A stretch of DNA of 64,000 nucleotides. Origin: Chamaecrista fasciculata (Eukaryota; Streptophyta; Magnoliopsida; Fabales; Fabaceae). The notes beneath the pieces were generated by a model that searched no databases, was not told where the DNA came from, and saw only the letters and a list, made by a program, of their open reading frames with translations. Where the stretch lies: contig QANZ01015968.1 in assembly GCA_003254925.1 (NCBI GenBank), positions 53,366 through 117,365 of the forward strand. Direction: 5' to 3'. Positions 35,999-47,122 of the stretch are shown one piece after another. Each line of letters begins with the position of its first letter. Within the stretch, counting starts at the first letter, position 1. The translations under genes and the position numbers were made by a program.

Positions 35999-36977
35999 CC
36001 ATGGTTGACTGGAGTCGTCCGAGGTTGGAAGAAGCAGTCCAAGAACTGTTGCTTGAGAAGACTAGCCAAAAGGTATACCAATATCGTATGTACAACTTTG
36101 GCGTAGAGAACCTTAAGGGGCTCAACAAAAAGTTGATTAAGTCTTCGCGGCGTCGACGCAAGGCGGGATGCAAGATCTCAACTTTGAGCCATTTGAAGGA
36201 AGAGCCTGATCTATTTTATACTGATGGGAGGGGCTTCCTCATAGTTGAAGATGTCCTGAAAGGCTGTGACATAGAGATGCCATTTCATCCTGCAGTTCTG
36301 GACCTGCTCGTTGTTCTGAACACTTGTCCTGTTCAAGTTAGTGCCAATGGGTGGCGGCTCTTGCTTGGCTTTATTGTGAAGTGCCATAGGGATGGCATTA
36401 TCGCCACATCCCGCTTGTTCCTGTACTTCTTCTACGGTCGCTGGGTGGACAACTATTTTGTTTCCTTCTATCGGCGCTCTAGGCGTCCACAAATTCTGGG
36501 TCATGCCATTAGCAACCCCAAGGAATGGCTGAAGAAGTTTGTTTTCATCAGAGAGTCAGGGTCTGAACGCCCTTTCTGGGTTCGCGCCACTGACGAGCGC
36601 GCCATGTTTCCTTTGTCTTGGAGGAGGCCTCGTCTCGAGCCATTTGAATGCAATTGGAGGGATTTAACCGTTGATCGCCACTGACCTTTTTTATCCCAAA
36701 CGTTGTATGTGTCTTTTGCTTTTCTTTGTGCATGTGCATTTTCATTGTTGCTGACTATTCCTAAGCCTTGTTTTGCTTGTTTCGCAGTGGATGGGGCTTC
36801 CTTAGCCGATGTGATTGGGAGCAAGCGCCCCCGGGAGGACAAGGGCAAAGAAAAGGCGGCGGCAACTCAGAAGAAGAAGAAACATGCTTTCGTTCCCATG
36901 AAGCCCGGGAACTTGACTATTCCTGATCCCTTCGATACTCCAAGTCCTCCGGCCAACCCTGGCGGCCGTGGAAAAGA

Positions 36978-39116
36978 TGTTGGGAAATCACAGAGACCCG
37001 CGCAGCAGAAGCAGAAAACTAAAACTTAAAATTAAACATGCAGGCTTTGTGATTTCTTGCCAGGATCCACTATTTGAGCCTATCGTAGAAGAAGGATAGA
37101 ATTTTTACCCAAATCAATCGGTAGCCTTTGTACTCGCGATGTTGAGAAGACCACTCCAAGTGTGCTTCCTCTGCTGGTGATCCACACGAACAATTTTGGA
37201 GATGCCCAGGTGCTAGCCTCCTTCACTTCTTCCCAAGTGAATATGTGGGACTTCTATCTACGTTCTTGAATTTCAAGAACTGTTCTTGAATTCTAGGAAC
37301 AGGTGGCGCCTAAATTCAAGAACTCCTTCTTGAACTCACACAATCCTAAATGGATTAGGGTTTTGGCCGATTTTTCTTTCTCTAAGAAGAAGTCAACTTT
37401 TTCCACTCTCTCTCCAAACTAGGGTTGCGTTTCTCTCTCTCTCTCTCTCTCTCTCTCACTAAGAAGGTGAAAATCGAATTTTCCTCTTATGAGAGCTAGC
37501 ATGCCAAAGTCGACTTTGGCTCCTCTATTTATAGAGTTTGGAGTTTGATAATTATAATTATAATTATCAATTATCAATTATAAAATTATGAGATTACAAT
37601 AATATCACAATTTTAGGCCTTGAATTCTTAATTAAAATATTACCTTAATATCTTAATTTGAATTCAAAATGCAATCTTTGAGAATCAATTTGAAGATCAA
37701 ATCTTCCCTTGGTCCCACTCAAGTCATGCGCCATCTCCTACCCCATTATCTTAGGAATTTAATAAATCAAAAACATTTCTAACTCTTAGGAAGTCATAAC
37801 CAACTTATTATCTTCCAGTATTATTGAATTAAAATATTACCCTAATATCTTTAATTCAAATTTTGAATCTTTGAAATCATAATGAAATCTTGAATTCAAA
37901 TTCAAACTCAAATCATGACTTTAATTAATAAAACATTTCTATTAATTAAATCATCTATGTATGAGGCGCCAACCTCCCTCTTGTTATCCCAAATATTAGG
38001 GAATTTAATAAATCAATAATCTTCTAACTTTAAGGAACCTTATCTAATTTATTATTCCTAATATTATAAACAAGAATATAATTGTAAATAGATTAATCCT
38101 ATTATCTATTTAACAATTAATATATTTAAACTTGTCCAACAAATTTAAATATCATATATGTAGATATTTATTTAAGACAAGATTTCATGTCCTAAGACAT
38201 TCAACTATGTCTTAAACCGTGTCACTAAAGTGACCCACGAATTAACCCTAATTCGTGTCCCCGTGCGGTATCTTGATCCTGCTCATGTGTGACCCAGCAG
38301 GCCTCACGTGAAGTTGGCAGCAAGTCATCTTTATGACTCACAAGTCGAGAGCAGACTCTAGCATGCCATCACGACTACCCAAAACACGCGAGTTATCGCT
38401 TTAACGCCAAAACGACATAACCTAAGTAACATCTTGATATGATCCCTATTGTCACACGATATCTCGGTTCTAGATAAGGCACGTGAAAGTCATCCTTAAT
38501 CCAAACCACAACTTTCTCGATTTCCTAAGTTAGTCACATTTCCTTGTATGGCCATACATTCCTTGGACAGACTCATCGAGGGAGCCAGTTAGATATCTCT
38601 CATCTTTAATGAGGGACAAAATCCCATCTTGGTCAACCACATTCCTCAGCTCTGCAATCAACCAAACTCGTACCTAGCCTGTATGGCTACCTTGCTACGG
38701 GCAACGTTGGACTAAGCCAAAGTTCGAAACTACAATGCCAGAATAGTCAAGACCTCAGGTCTAAGGGCATCTTGACAAGAGTACAGGAGAGACTCGCTTA
38801 TAACTAAACCCATGCAGGACTCTCCGGGTCGGTCCAGCAACTTGTAACCCCTTACATAATTGCACCATGACTCTCGTAAAGCATCTAGTGCATGTATCTC
38901 CATACACCGAGGTCATGCTGGTCTTGGTTCATTCTCGCTCCCACGAGGACAATCGACCAGGGAAAGTTTAGATTAATTATCTCATAATTAATCAAGGACA
39001 CTATCTTAGTAAACATGCTAATAATATGATAACAACATAATTTATCTTCCATAAATTAATCAAAATGTTCAAAACATTTACATAAAATGATTGGCCCTAG
39101 GGCACAATCTCCAACA
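36978..39116 (-). mobile_element. Copia-type solo LTR (copy 2) inserted in Gypsy-2 aORF, TSD aaaga
   Basis: Starts TGTTGGGAAATCACAGAG and ends GGGCACAATCTCCAACA. A perfect 5-bp duplication aaaga lies at 36973-36977 and 39117-39121. It aligns with copy 1 (14900-17000) over most of its length, for example gagtggactctagc versus gagcagactctagc and tctccgggtcggtccagcaac. It contains a (CT)n microsatellite at about 37432-37459. No coding region. It interrupts the aORF but leaves the host frame the same on both sides. Confidence 0.88.
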
Positions 39117-40168
39117 AAAGAGACTGTTGCTCCTGCGTCAAAAGGAGGCAAGACGGCATCACGCAAGCGTGCGCGCCCTGATATCGAGATTCCCCTCATT
39201 CCAGCTGCTCTAAAGGCAGGAAAATTCGATGCTTTGGCGGTCTTGGCCAATTGCATGTCCGAGGCTGCGGCGGTGAAGAGAGACGAGCTGGCCAAGGCGT
39301 CTACAGAAAATATCCAAGATCCCATGGAGGAGACCGCCCAATTCCTTTTGGCAATGGCGCTGCGAGTCCTGGCCAGCAATGTGTCCAGGAAAGATCTCAT
39401 TTCGGAGAGGGACGACGTGCGCGAGGATGCCAAGAAGTTGCGCCGTGCTGTCGAAGAGCTAACGGAGGAATTGGACCTGACCAAGGCTTGCCGGGATTCC
39501 CTCGAGACCAGGTATGAGCGAAGGGGTAAGCAGCTGGAGGAGACCACTGGCGTTCTCAATGAGTTCAACGACAAGGTGGCTGATCTGGAAGCCCAAGTCA
39601 AAAATGGTAAGGACGCCTATGTGGCTCTTAAGGAGTTGGCCTTGCGGCAGATCAAGTGGAGGGTTCCTGGTACAACTATCTGGGCTTTAAGAACGTCTTC
39701 AAGAAGTTGAGGTTACGCAACCCCAACTTGGATATTTCAAGGATATGCCCAAACAAGATAGTTGATGGCAGGCTGATCCGCGACCCCATAGATTCCGATC
39801 TGGCGGTGAAGATCCCGAGGATGCCCGAGAATTATGCGTTGTCGGGGTATGAATCTAGGGGTGATGATGACTTCCCCTTGTTCAAGGATTGTGTTGTTCC
39901 TCTTTCGGGTGATGAAGGCCAAGGTCCTTAGGACGTCGCTGTTCCTGGGGGTGAGGACGCCAACGCCCGTATTGCTGAAGATGAAGGCCACTCCGCAGTT
40001 CATTCTGTTGAAGGTGACAACGCCGCAGGTGATGCCGCGGACGATAGCGCCCCTGCCGGTGAGGATACTGAGGAAGCCCCTCCAGCCGACATTGTCGAGG
40101 ACACCCCAGCTGATGCTTATGCTTGCGTGCCTACGTTCATTCTGTTTTGGGCCTGCATGCCCTTTTAA

Positions 40169-40640
40169 TTATTTTGGATTTGTTGTGGCTTCCACGCCAC
40201 ATTTAAACTTGGATTTGTGTGGCCTTTGTGCCACTTTTTGAATATTTGGGCGGTGCCGCCCATACAATGTTATTATTCATGCTATGTTTGCGTATAGCTT
40301 GCTTTGCATGCCTTTTTTGACTTGCGTTTTCCATTCTTTGATTTGATTATTGTATTATTTGCACATCAAAGTGCTGCCTCTCATTGGGCACGCTTTGAGC
40401 GTTTGCATATCATACGCTAAGTTTTTGACTAGTCATCCAAGGGAGGATCTGTCCGCTTGGTTGGTGAGTGTCATACTCACAAGGCTCCTTCGAGGGCTTT
40501 TTTGTTGCTGTTCCGAGGGCGTCCCCTCGAGCAACTTATTTTAGTTAACACAGTGTGTTAAGAAAAAATGCACTTTATTGATTTAAAAATCTTAGTACGA
40601 TGGCTCAGTGGCCTTCTTTGATCATTACAAAGCTTCCTTA
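40169..40640. other. Gypsy-2 junction between the ends of aORF and pol
   Basis: The aORF (+) and pol (-) converge here, leaving about 470 bases. Both transcripts must end in or across it. Poor in coding signals; the small frame at 40350-40544 is unrecognised. Confidence 0.5.
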
Positions 40641-43600
40641 CTAAGGGAAATAAAATTTGAGTTTGGCCATGTTCCAAGCGTTTGGAAGTAGTTTTCCCTC
40701 AAAGGTCTCCAGCTTAAAGTCATTGCCAGGCAGGATTTCTGTAACCCTGTATGGTCCTTCCCAGTTTGGTCCCAGTTTTCCGTGTCTAGGATCTTTTCGG
40801 TTGTTTTCCACAGTTCTGAGTACCAAGTCTCCTACTTTGAGGGTCCTGGGTTTGATTTTGGAGTCATGGTATTTCTTAACCATTTGGTTGTAGGCAGCTT
40901 GCCTTATGGCTGCGACTTCTCTTCTTTCTTTCAAGCTATCCAGCTATTTGAGCCTGGAGTTGGCGTCATTGGTACTTGGATAGTTGATTATCCTTTTCGT
41001 TGGAACGTTTACTTCGGCAGGTATCACTGCTTTGTGCCCATATGTCAGGGCAAAGGGCATTTCCTTTGTGGTTGTCTGCTCGTTGGTTCTGTATGACCAC
41101 AGTACGGAAGGGAGTTCATCAACCCATCTTCCCTTGGCTGATTCCAGTCTCTTTTTGACTCCTTGGATGATGATCCTGTTGGCCAATTCAACTTGGCCAT
41201 TCGTGGCTGGATGTTCCACCGAGGTGGTCTTGTGATGGATTTTCCAAAGCTTGCAGAAGTCTTGGGATTTCTTGCTCGTGAATTGAACACCATTGTCAGA
41301 GATTAGTGTGTTTGGGACGCCAAACTTGGTGATGATGTTTTGCCATACAAACTTTTCCATGACTTCAGTGGTTATGGACGCCACAGCCTTTGCTTCCACC
41401 CACTTTGTAAAGTAGTTAACAACGACTATTAGAAATTTTCTCTGGTAAGTTGCCAATGGGAAAGGCCCTGCTATGTCTATTCCCCAAAGGTCAAATGGCC
41501 ATGGTGAAGTGATGGCGTTTAGGGGAGCAGAATGCGAATGGATCATGTTAGCGTACTTCTGGCATTTCTCGCACGAACGGACAACGTTCTCGGCGTCTTG
41601 CTGGATTGTAGGCCAGTAGTAGCCTGCTCTTTGGATTTTCTTTTGCATCGCCATTGGGCCTTGGTGGCTTCCACACAGTCCCTCGTGGATCTCTGTCAAC
41701 ACTCTGTTGATCTCGTCTCCTGCTATGCACTTAGCTCCAGGATGACTGAAGTTTTTCCTGTAAAGAGGGCCTTGCCTGATAAAATACCTGCCAGATCTTC
41801 TTGTGACCTTTCTGACTTCATTCTTGTCTGAAGGGAGGGCGTTGGTGGCCAAATATTTGAATATCGACGTTCTCCAATCGTCTGCTTCCTCTGTGGCAAG
41901 AACATCCTTTTCTAGGATCGACGACTTCCTTAGCGTTGTTTTGATGATGGAGTCTCTACCACCTTTGGTTGGCTTGGACGCCAATTTTGCAAGTTCATCT
42001 GCCCTGCCGTTGTCATTCCTCGAGATGTGCTGAAACGTAGCTTCGATTCCGGCGCCCTCGATGATCTTTTTTGCCTTTTCTGCATACTGGATCATGACGG
42101 GGTCTTTTGTTTTGTATTCGGCATTCATTTGTTGTATTACCAGTTGAGAATCTCCCAAGATCTCTAGCTTTTTGGCACTGATGTTCGCTGCTAATTTTAG
42201 AGCAGCTATTAGAGCTTCATATTCTACTTGGTTGTTGGTGATTGGGAACTCAATTTCTATTGATTGTTCCACGATGGAGCCATCTGGGGCTTGCATTACT
42301 ACTCCTGCCCCTCGTTGTGAGTTTGATACTGCTCCATCGATGTGTACCTTCCACGTCCAGTCTTGGGCGTTCTCGGGTCCCGTCATCTCAGCGATGAAGT
42401 CTGCCAACGCCTGTCCTTTAATGGCCCTTCTGGGCTCATATGTTATCCCATATTCTGAGATCTCCACTGACCAGACTGACATTTTTTCAGCGATGTCTGG
42501 TTGTTCTACCATCTGTTTGATAGGTCTGTCAGTTCTGACAATGATCTGATACTGCTTGTAGTAGTGTCTCAACTTCCTAGTTGACTGAAGTAATGAGAGT
42601 TTTACTGGTGAAGTAGATGGGTTTTTGCTCTTCTACATCTTCTAAAACCAAGGGTGACCTGACTGCTTCATTTGTGGACGCCAGATAGACGTAGATGGGT
42701 TTGTCTCTGACTAGAATTACAAGGGTTGGCGGTGACGCCAAATATTTTTTCAACTCTTGGAAGGCTTCCTCGCATTCCTTGGTCCATTCGAACTTTTTGT
42801 TCGCTATTAGCGTTTTCAAAAAGGGTAAGCATCTATCGGCAGACCTGAATGTAAAGAGAGCTTTTGATGAGTAATACTCGTTTTATTAATGATAAACTGG
42901 GCATCGTGAGACGGCTTACATAAAGATAGAGAGGCAAAACTGCAATCAAATGAAACTTGAATTCAAAAACATAACATATTCAAAAGAGAAACTAGTAGCT
43001 GTAAAGCTTTATTGTTGATAAGGCGCGGGACGCCTTCTACCTCGACAAACACCTATGGAGGGCGGCTAGCCTGCCATTTAGGCGTTGGACTTCCTTGACT
43101 ATTTTTGGAGCTTTCATCTCCAGAATAGCTTTGCATTGCTCTGGGTTTGCTTCAATCCCTCTATGGGTGACCATGAATCCTAGGAATTTTCCTCCATTGA
43201 CCCTGAAGGCGCACTTGGAGGGGTTCAGTTTCATCTGGTACTACCTCCGCTGGCTGAAGATTTCTTTCAAGTCTTCTGTGTGTTTGCCTCCTTCTTTGGT
43301 TTTTACCACCATGTCATCAACGTAGACCTCCAGGTTCTTCCCAATGTAATCTTTGAAGTAAAGATCCATCATTCTCTGGTAGGTGGCACCAGCATTTTTC
43401 AGTCCGAAAGGCATTACCGTGTAACAGTATATTCCTAGTTCGGTGATGAAGGACGTCTTCTCGACGTCCTCAGGATTCATTTTGATCTGGTTGTAGCCGC
43501 TGAAAGCGTCCAGGAAGCTCATGGTCTGATGCCCACATTTTCCATCCACTAGCTTGTCAATGTTAGGCAAAGGGTAGTGGTCTTTTGGGCAAGCTTTGTT

Positions 43601-44597
43601 CAAATCTGTGAAGTCAACACACATTCTCCACTTCCCATTGGCTTTCTTGACGAGCACAACAGGGATATTTGGTTTCCTTGATGAAGCCTGCAGCTAAGAG
43701 CTTGCCCACTTCCTCTTTGATGGCTATTTGGCGCTCTTGCTTAAATAATCCCTTCCGTTGGATGACTCCGGGTCTGCCATCCGTATTCAGGCTGTGGCAG
43801 ATAAGTTCTGGGTCGATCCCTGGCATATCCGCTGGGCGCCAGACAAAGACGTCCGAAGATGCTTTCAGGAGCTGAATGAGCTCAGCTTTCTCTACTTCAT
43901 GTAACAGCATTTTGATTTGGACGGTTTTCTCCACATTGTCCTCCAGTTGGATCTCTTCCAGGTTTCCCATTGGCTTTGGTCTCTGCGCTTCGATTTCGTC
44001 TCTAAAATCCTCTACCTCGCAGTTCAGAACTTCAAGATCGATTGCTTCCTGGGCGTTGCCCTCTGGTTTAGGCGTTCTCGCCTTCCTCTTTCGCTCGTCC
44101 TCCTTGGTTGCCCCAAGGCTCACCGCATAGCATTGCCTCGCAGTGACTTGGTTGGTTCTCACCTGTCCTACTCCTTGAGGAGTTGGGAACTTCATTCTCA
44201 GATGTGCAATAGAGATCACTGTTCTCATTTTGTTTAGAGAAGCGCGCCCTAGGAGGACGTTATACGCCGAGGGCGCCTGCACCACTATGAACTCAATGGT
44301 GTTGTTGGTTACTCTTGGATAGTCTCCCACCGTGAGTCTCAGGTCAATCTTGCCAATGGCTGGGATTTGGTCCCCTGTAAAGCCTATCATATTTCCATAA
44401 TGGTCTTTCAAATCTTCAACTGGGATTCCCAGTTGACCAAAGCATCTCTTGTATGGGATGTCTGTGGAGGATCCCTGATCTATCATGATTCTTTCCACAG
44501 TGAAGTTGCCAATCTGGGCTGTGATTACCATGGGGTCGTCATACTCGCGGTTGACATCCCATAATTCATCGTCCGTGAAAGTTATGGGTCGACCCAT
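40641..44597 (-). pseudogene. pol: Gypsy-2 pol: protease, reverse transcriptase, dual RNase H, integrase; mildly broken
   Basis: Minus-strand pieces: 44597-43614 holds the aspartic protease (IMIDQGSS, active D-x-G kept) and the start of reverse transcriptase; after a frameshift near 43655, 43657-43241 holds KWRMCVDF, MPFGLKNAG and YVDD (43324-43313). Then 43234-43037, an insertion, and 42819-42577. The 542-codon frame 42572-40944 holds the second RNase H (HIDGA, VEYEAL, LGDSQLV, NGRADELA) and a complete integrase: His-Cys finger H296/H303/C334/C337 and D366, D426, E462 with DD35E spacing. One stop separates the C-terminus (40934-40641; GDLVLRTV, NWEGPYRV). There is no chromodomain. The integrase part is the best preserved retroelement coding region in the window. 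Confidence 0.94.
42849..43044. repeat. ~196-bp insertion in Gypsy-2 pol
   Basis: It separates the end of reverse transcriptase (HRCLSR, at 43045) from its continuation (SADRCLPFLKTL, up to 42848), which join cleanly if it is removed. The short repeat acct is at both edges. It is AT-rich, with ttttattaatgataaactgg text that resembles the trailer near 40565. Origin unknown; not homologous to any coding part. Confidence 0.6.
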
Positions 44598-46335
44598 TTC
44601 TCTTCAGCAGATGACTCCTTGTAGTCTATCTTTAGTATAGACCTGTTCACCTTTCTCCTTTTGTGCGGGTTCTTTGCCCCGTTTTTCTCGATGCCGCCCA
44701 AGATCATATGAATGATGCCGGTTGGTTTGTCCTCTTTGGGCGGTGTACGCCGATCTCCTTTCTCGTCGTCACCGCCTTTGGGCTTCTTCGCCTCTCAAGC
44801 GTCTTTCTCATCTCTGGTTCTCTTGCTTCCATCCTTCTTGATGAATCTGGATGGGAGGCATCCTCGCTGAATGAGGCTCTCTATTTCATCTTTTAGGGTG
44901 ACACATTCATCAGTAGTGTGTCCTCCTCCTCTGTGGTATCTGCAGAACTTGCTGGTATCCACATTTCTTCCTGTTCTCCTGGAGCATGCCGGGAACCTCG
45001 GGAGGAGATCCGTGTTGACAATTTCGCGAAAGATCTCAGATTGGCTCACTGAGAGTATTGTATACACAGGATGCTTCCCTCTAGGGGGAGATCGAGGACG
45101 CATGTGTTGGTCCCGTCCTCTTCAGCTGTCACTGCTTCTTTCCGAGTTCTTGTTTTGTGGCTTCCTGGTGTCTGGTTCTATCCTCGCGAAACGATCTCGT
45201 TGGGTTTTGTCCAAGTCCTCTTTGGTTATGAACTCTTCAGCCATTTGGAGCAATTCTCCTAGAGACTTGGGATTCCTATGAGTCAGCTCCTTATGGGCAT
45301 GGCCAGGCCTAATCCCTACGAGGAAGGAGTAGACCGCTATTTTGTCATCAATCTCCTTTATGTTCAGGCAAGTCTTGCTGAACTTTGCCAGATAGTCTCT
45401 CAGAGATTCTCCTTTGTTCTGCCTGATGTCAGACAAGACCGCCATTGGCTGCTTGTAGACTTTGCTGGTAGCAAACCGCTTCATGAACATGTCCTCCAAG
45501 TCCCTGAAGCAGTGGACTGACCCTACCGGGAGTTTTGAGAACTAATCTAGAGCTGGTCCCTCCAGAGTTTTTGGAAAAAGCTTGCACCTTTGATGATCTC
45601 CCATGTTGGAGATGTTCATGGCCGCCTTGAATCCGAGCAAATGATCCTCCGGGTCTTTCTCTCCAGTGTATGGTGTGAGTTTCATCGGCATCTTCTAGTT
45701 CTTGTCAAGCTCTGCTGTTGCACGTGAGGTGCCAGAATTCCTTCTGCCGGTGGGAGCGGGTTCATGCGCCCCTGAGAATTTGATCGTAACATGGGGTCGT
45801 AAACGCCCCTTGGTTGATATGTCCCGCCTAGTGCTCCTTGGGCGTAGACGCCATACCCCGTGTAGTACTATGGATAGTATCCCTGGGGATAGTAATACCC
45901 CTGTGGTGGATAGGCGTAGGCTCCAAGCCACGTTTGCTGTTGGCTGGTGGCTGCTACGTGCGATGCTGGTGGTAGGTTTGGAGGCACCTGCTGTTCTGGG
46001 TTTTTTGGGAGTTGGCTTCCAGAATTTCCGTTCGGAGGAGTTGATTCTGGGTTGTTGTTCCCAGGATCTCCAACAACTTGCTTTCCTTTGGCTTTCTTAG
46101 CAGCCATTTTTTCGACATCTCTGCGGAGTGTTTCCAGCTCCATCCTCACATCTGCCTTAAAGGCAGCAATCCCGTCATCCGGTGTGAGGGTGGTTTGCCC
46201 CGCTGGCACTGGATTCAGCAGCGTCGGCGTTTCCTGAATGGTTGGAAATCCAGGAGGAGAGGCGAGCGTCGAATCCTGCATGGATTGAGTCACTGAGCCT
46301 CCCGGAGTTTGATAATCAGCTGGGTTTGACGTCAT
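44598..46335 (-). pseudogene. gag: Gypsy-2 gag, broken
   Basis: It opens at an ATG at 46335 (N-terminal, Pro/Gln/Tyr-rich part 46335-45868 with repeated PPQGYYYPQG, then a stop). It becomes frameshifted between about 45700 and 45500, resumes with the gag core at 45499-45122 (RFATSKVYKQP, GIRPGHAHKEL) and ends with a zinc-knuckle variant CRYHRGGGHTTDEC near 44910. The fold would package RNA in the particle. Layout matches Gypsy-1 gag domain for domain. Confidence 0.85.
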
Positions 46336-46489
46336 CTTTCTATCTGGTTCAGATGAACACGTAGATTAGAGAATACATATAACAAATAGATTTACACGAA
46401 TTTTTTCCAGGAGTTCATCATATTCAGAAAAGAAATCAAGACATAAACCGGAAAATTAAAGATAAAAGGTAAAACAGGACTTTGTATGA

Positions 46490-46509
46490 AAGTCCCCACG
46501 GTCGGCCAG
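46490..46509 (-). other. Gypsy-2 primer binding site, degenerate
   Basis: Read on the minus strand directly after the 5' LTR: ctggccgaccgtggggac. It is a changed form of the ttggcgccgtctgtggg site of Gypsy-1. Position next to the LTR supports the 46510 boundary. Confidence 0.55.
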
Positions 46510-47122
46510 TGATGAACTTGGTTCTGGTCGGGGGTCATTACTTGGTTCAGATGAGGCAACTCTGGGTTGAAGGTTACCTGCAAGATAACGAACACACAGG
46601 GTGGCCCTGCGATTCACCTCTGATGCTTAAGTCAGTAATGATTATGAGCTCAATAATGTCAATTGACTGAGTAGAGAGCGCTCCTTTTTCCAGTGTGAAG
46701 GGCTAACCTTTTATACTAGTTGAGGGCAATCTGGCGTGATATTGCCATAAATGCCAAGATGCTTGATTGTGATCCTTGCTGATCTGATTGTGATCCTTGG
46801 CTCCCACGTAATTCCCTTTTTTGTGAAAGGTGCCTTGATAGCCAAGGTGTTATCCAGGGGAAGGATCTCTGAGTGATTTGCCTTGATTGACAGCGGATTG
46901 TGATTGATCCTTGATTGGTTCCTGATTGATTGAAGAAATGTTTCCTTATTCCTCACGACTCTTTGCTCCATGGGCGTCCACGCCCTTCAAAGCGTCGGGC
47001 GTCCTTGCTCTGATGAGATGGAGGGCGTTCTCGCCCTTTCCCCCTCTCTGGTGGGCCTCTAGAATGCTGGGCCAAGGGCATCTTCTGCCATTTGGACCTC
47101 CTAATTATTGGGTCTATTATTA
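46510..47122 (-). repeat. Gypsy-2 5' LTR (right)
   Basis: 613 bp, on the + strand TGATGAACTTGG...TCTATTATTA (the final ca of the other copy reads ta). TATAAAAGG box on the minus strand (complement 46707-46715). Differences from 30633-31243 are scattered single bases. Confidence 0.92.

Larger units (their letters stand above)
31944..40168 (+). pseudogene. Gypsy-2 antisense ORF (aORF) with Transposase_28-like region, interrupted
   Basis: This runs against gag-pol, between integrase and the 3' LTR. Pieces are 31944-32241 (frameshift near 32080), 32872-33282, 36007-36684, then a stop and probable intron ending at 36787 (tttcgcag), then 36788-36977, 39122 to about 39650, and about 39650-40168 (frameshift near 39650, stop at 39929). 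A hAT MITE, a hAT element and a solo LTR separate the pieces, yet the reading frame matches on both sides of each. The segment 36280-36440 (FHPAVLDLL...NGWRLLLGFIVKC...LFLYFFY) resembles Pfam Transposase_28, 'putative gypsy type transposon'. The segment 39250-39650 is a long coiled coil rich in Glu/Lys/Leu. The end is acidic. The role of aORF proteins is unknown. Confidence 0.75.
30633..47122 (-). mobile_element. Gypsy-2: full-length Tat-type Ty3/Gypsy retrotransposon, TSD ttaaa
   Basis: LTRs at 46510-47122 (5', since genes run on the minus strand) and 30633-31243 (3') enclose gag-pol (46335 down to 40641) and an opposite-strand ORF (31944 to 40168). A perfect 5-bp duplication ttaaa flanks it (30628-30632, 47123-47127). 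The 16.5-kb span includes at least four later insertions: two hAT-type elements, a MULE-type foldback element and a Copia-type solo LTR, together about 5.5 kb. The LTR copies differ at roughly one position in twenty by eye, so it is not a young insertion. Confidence 0.95.

Noticed and set aside
35986..36684. ORF starting at an ATG inside the hAT element end
   Set aside because: The first four codons belong to the transposon terminus; the real frame comes from the aORF on the other side of the hAT insertion.
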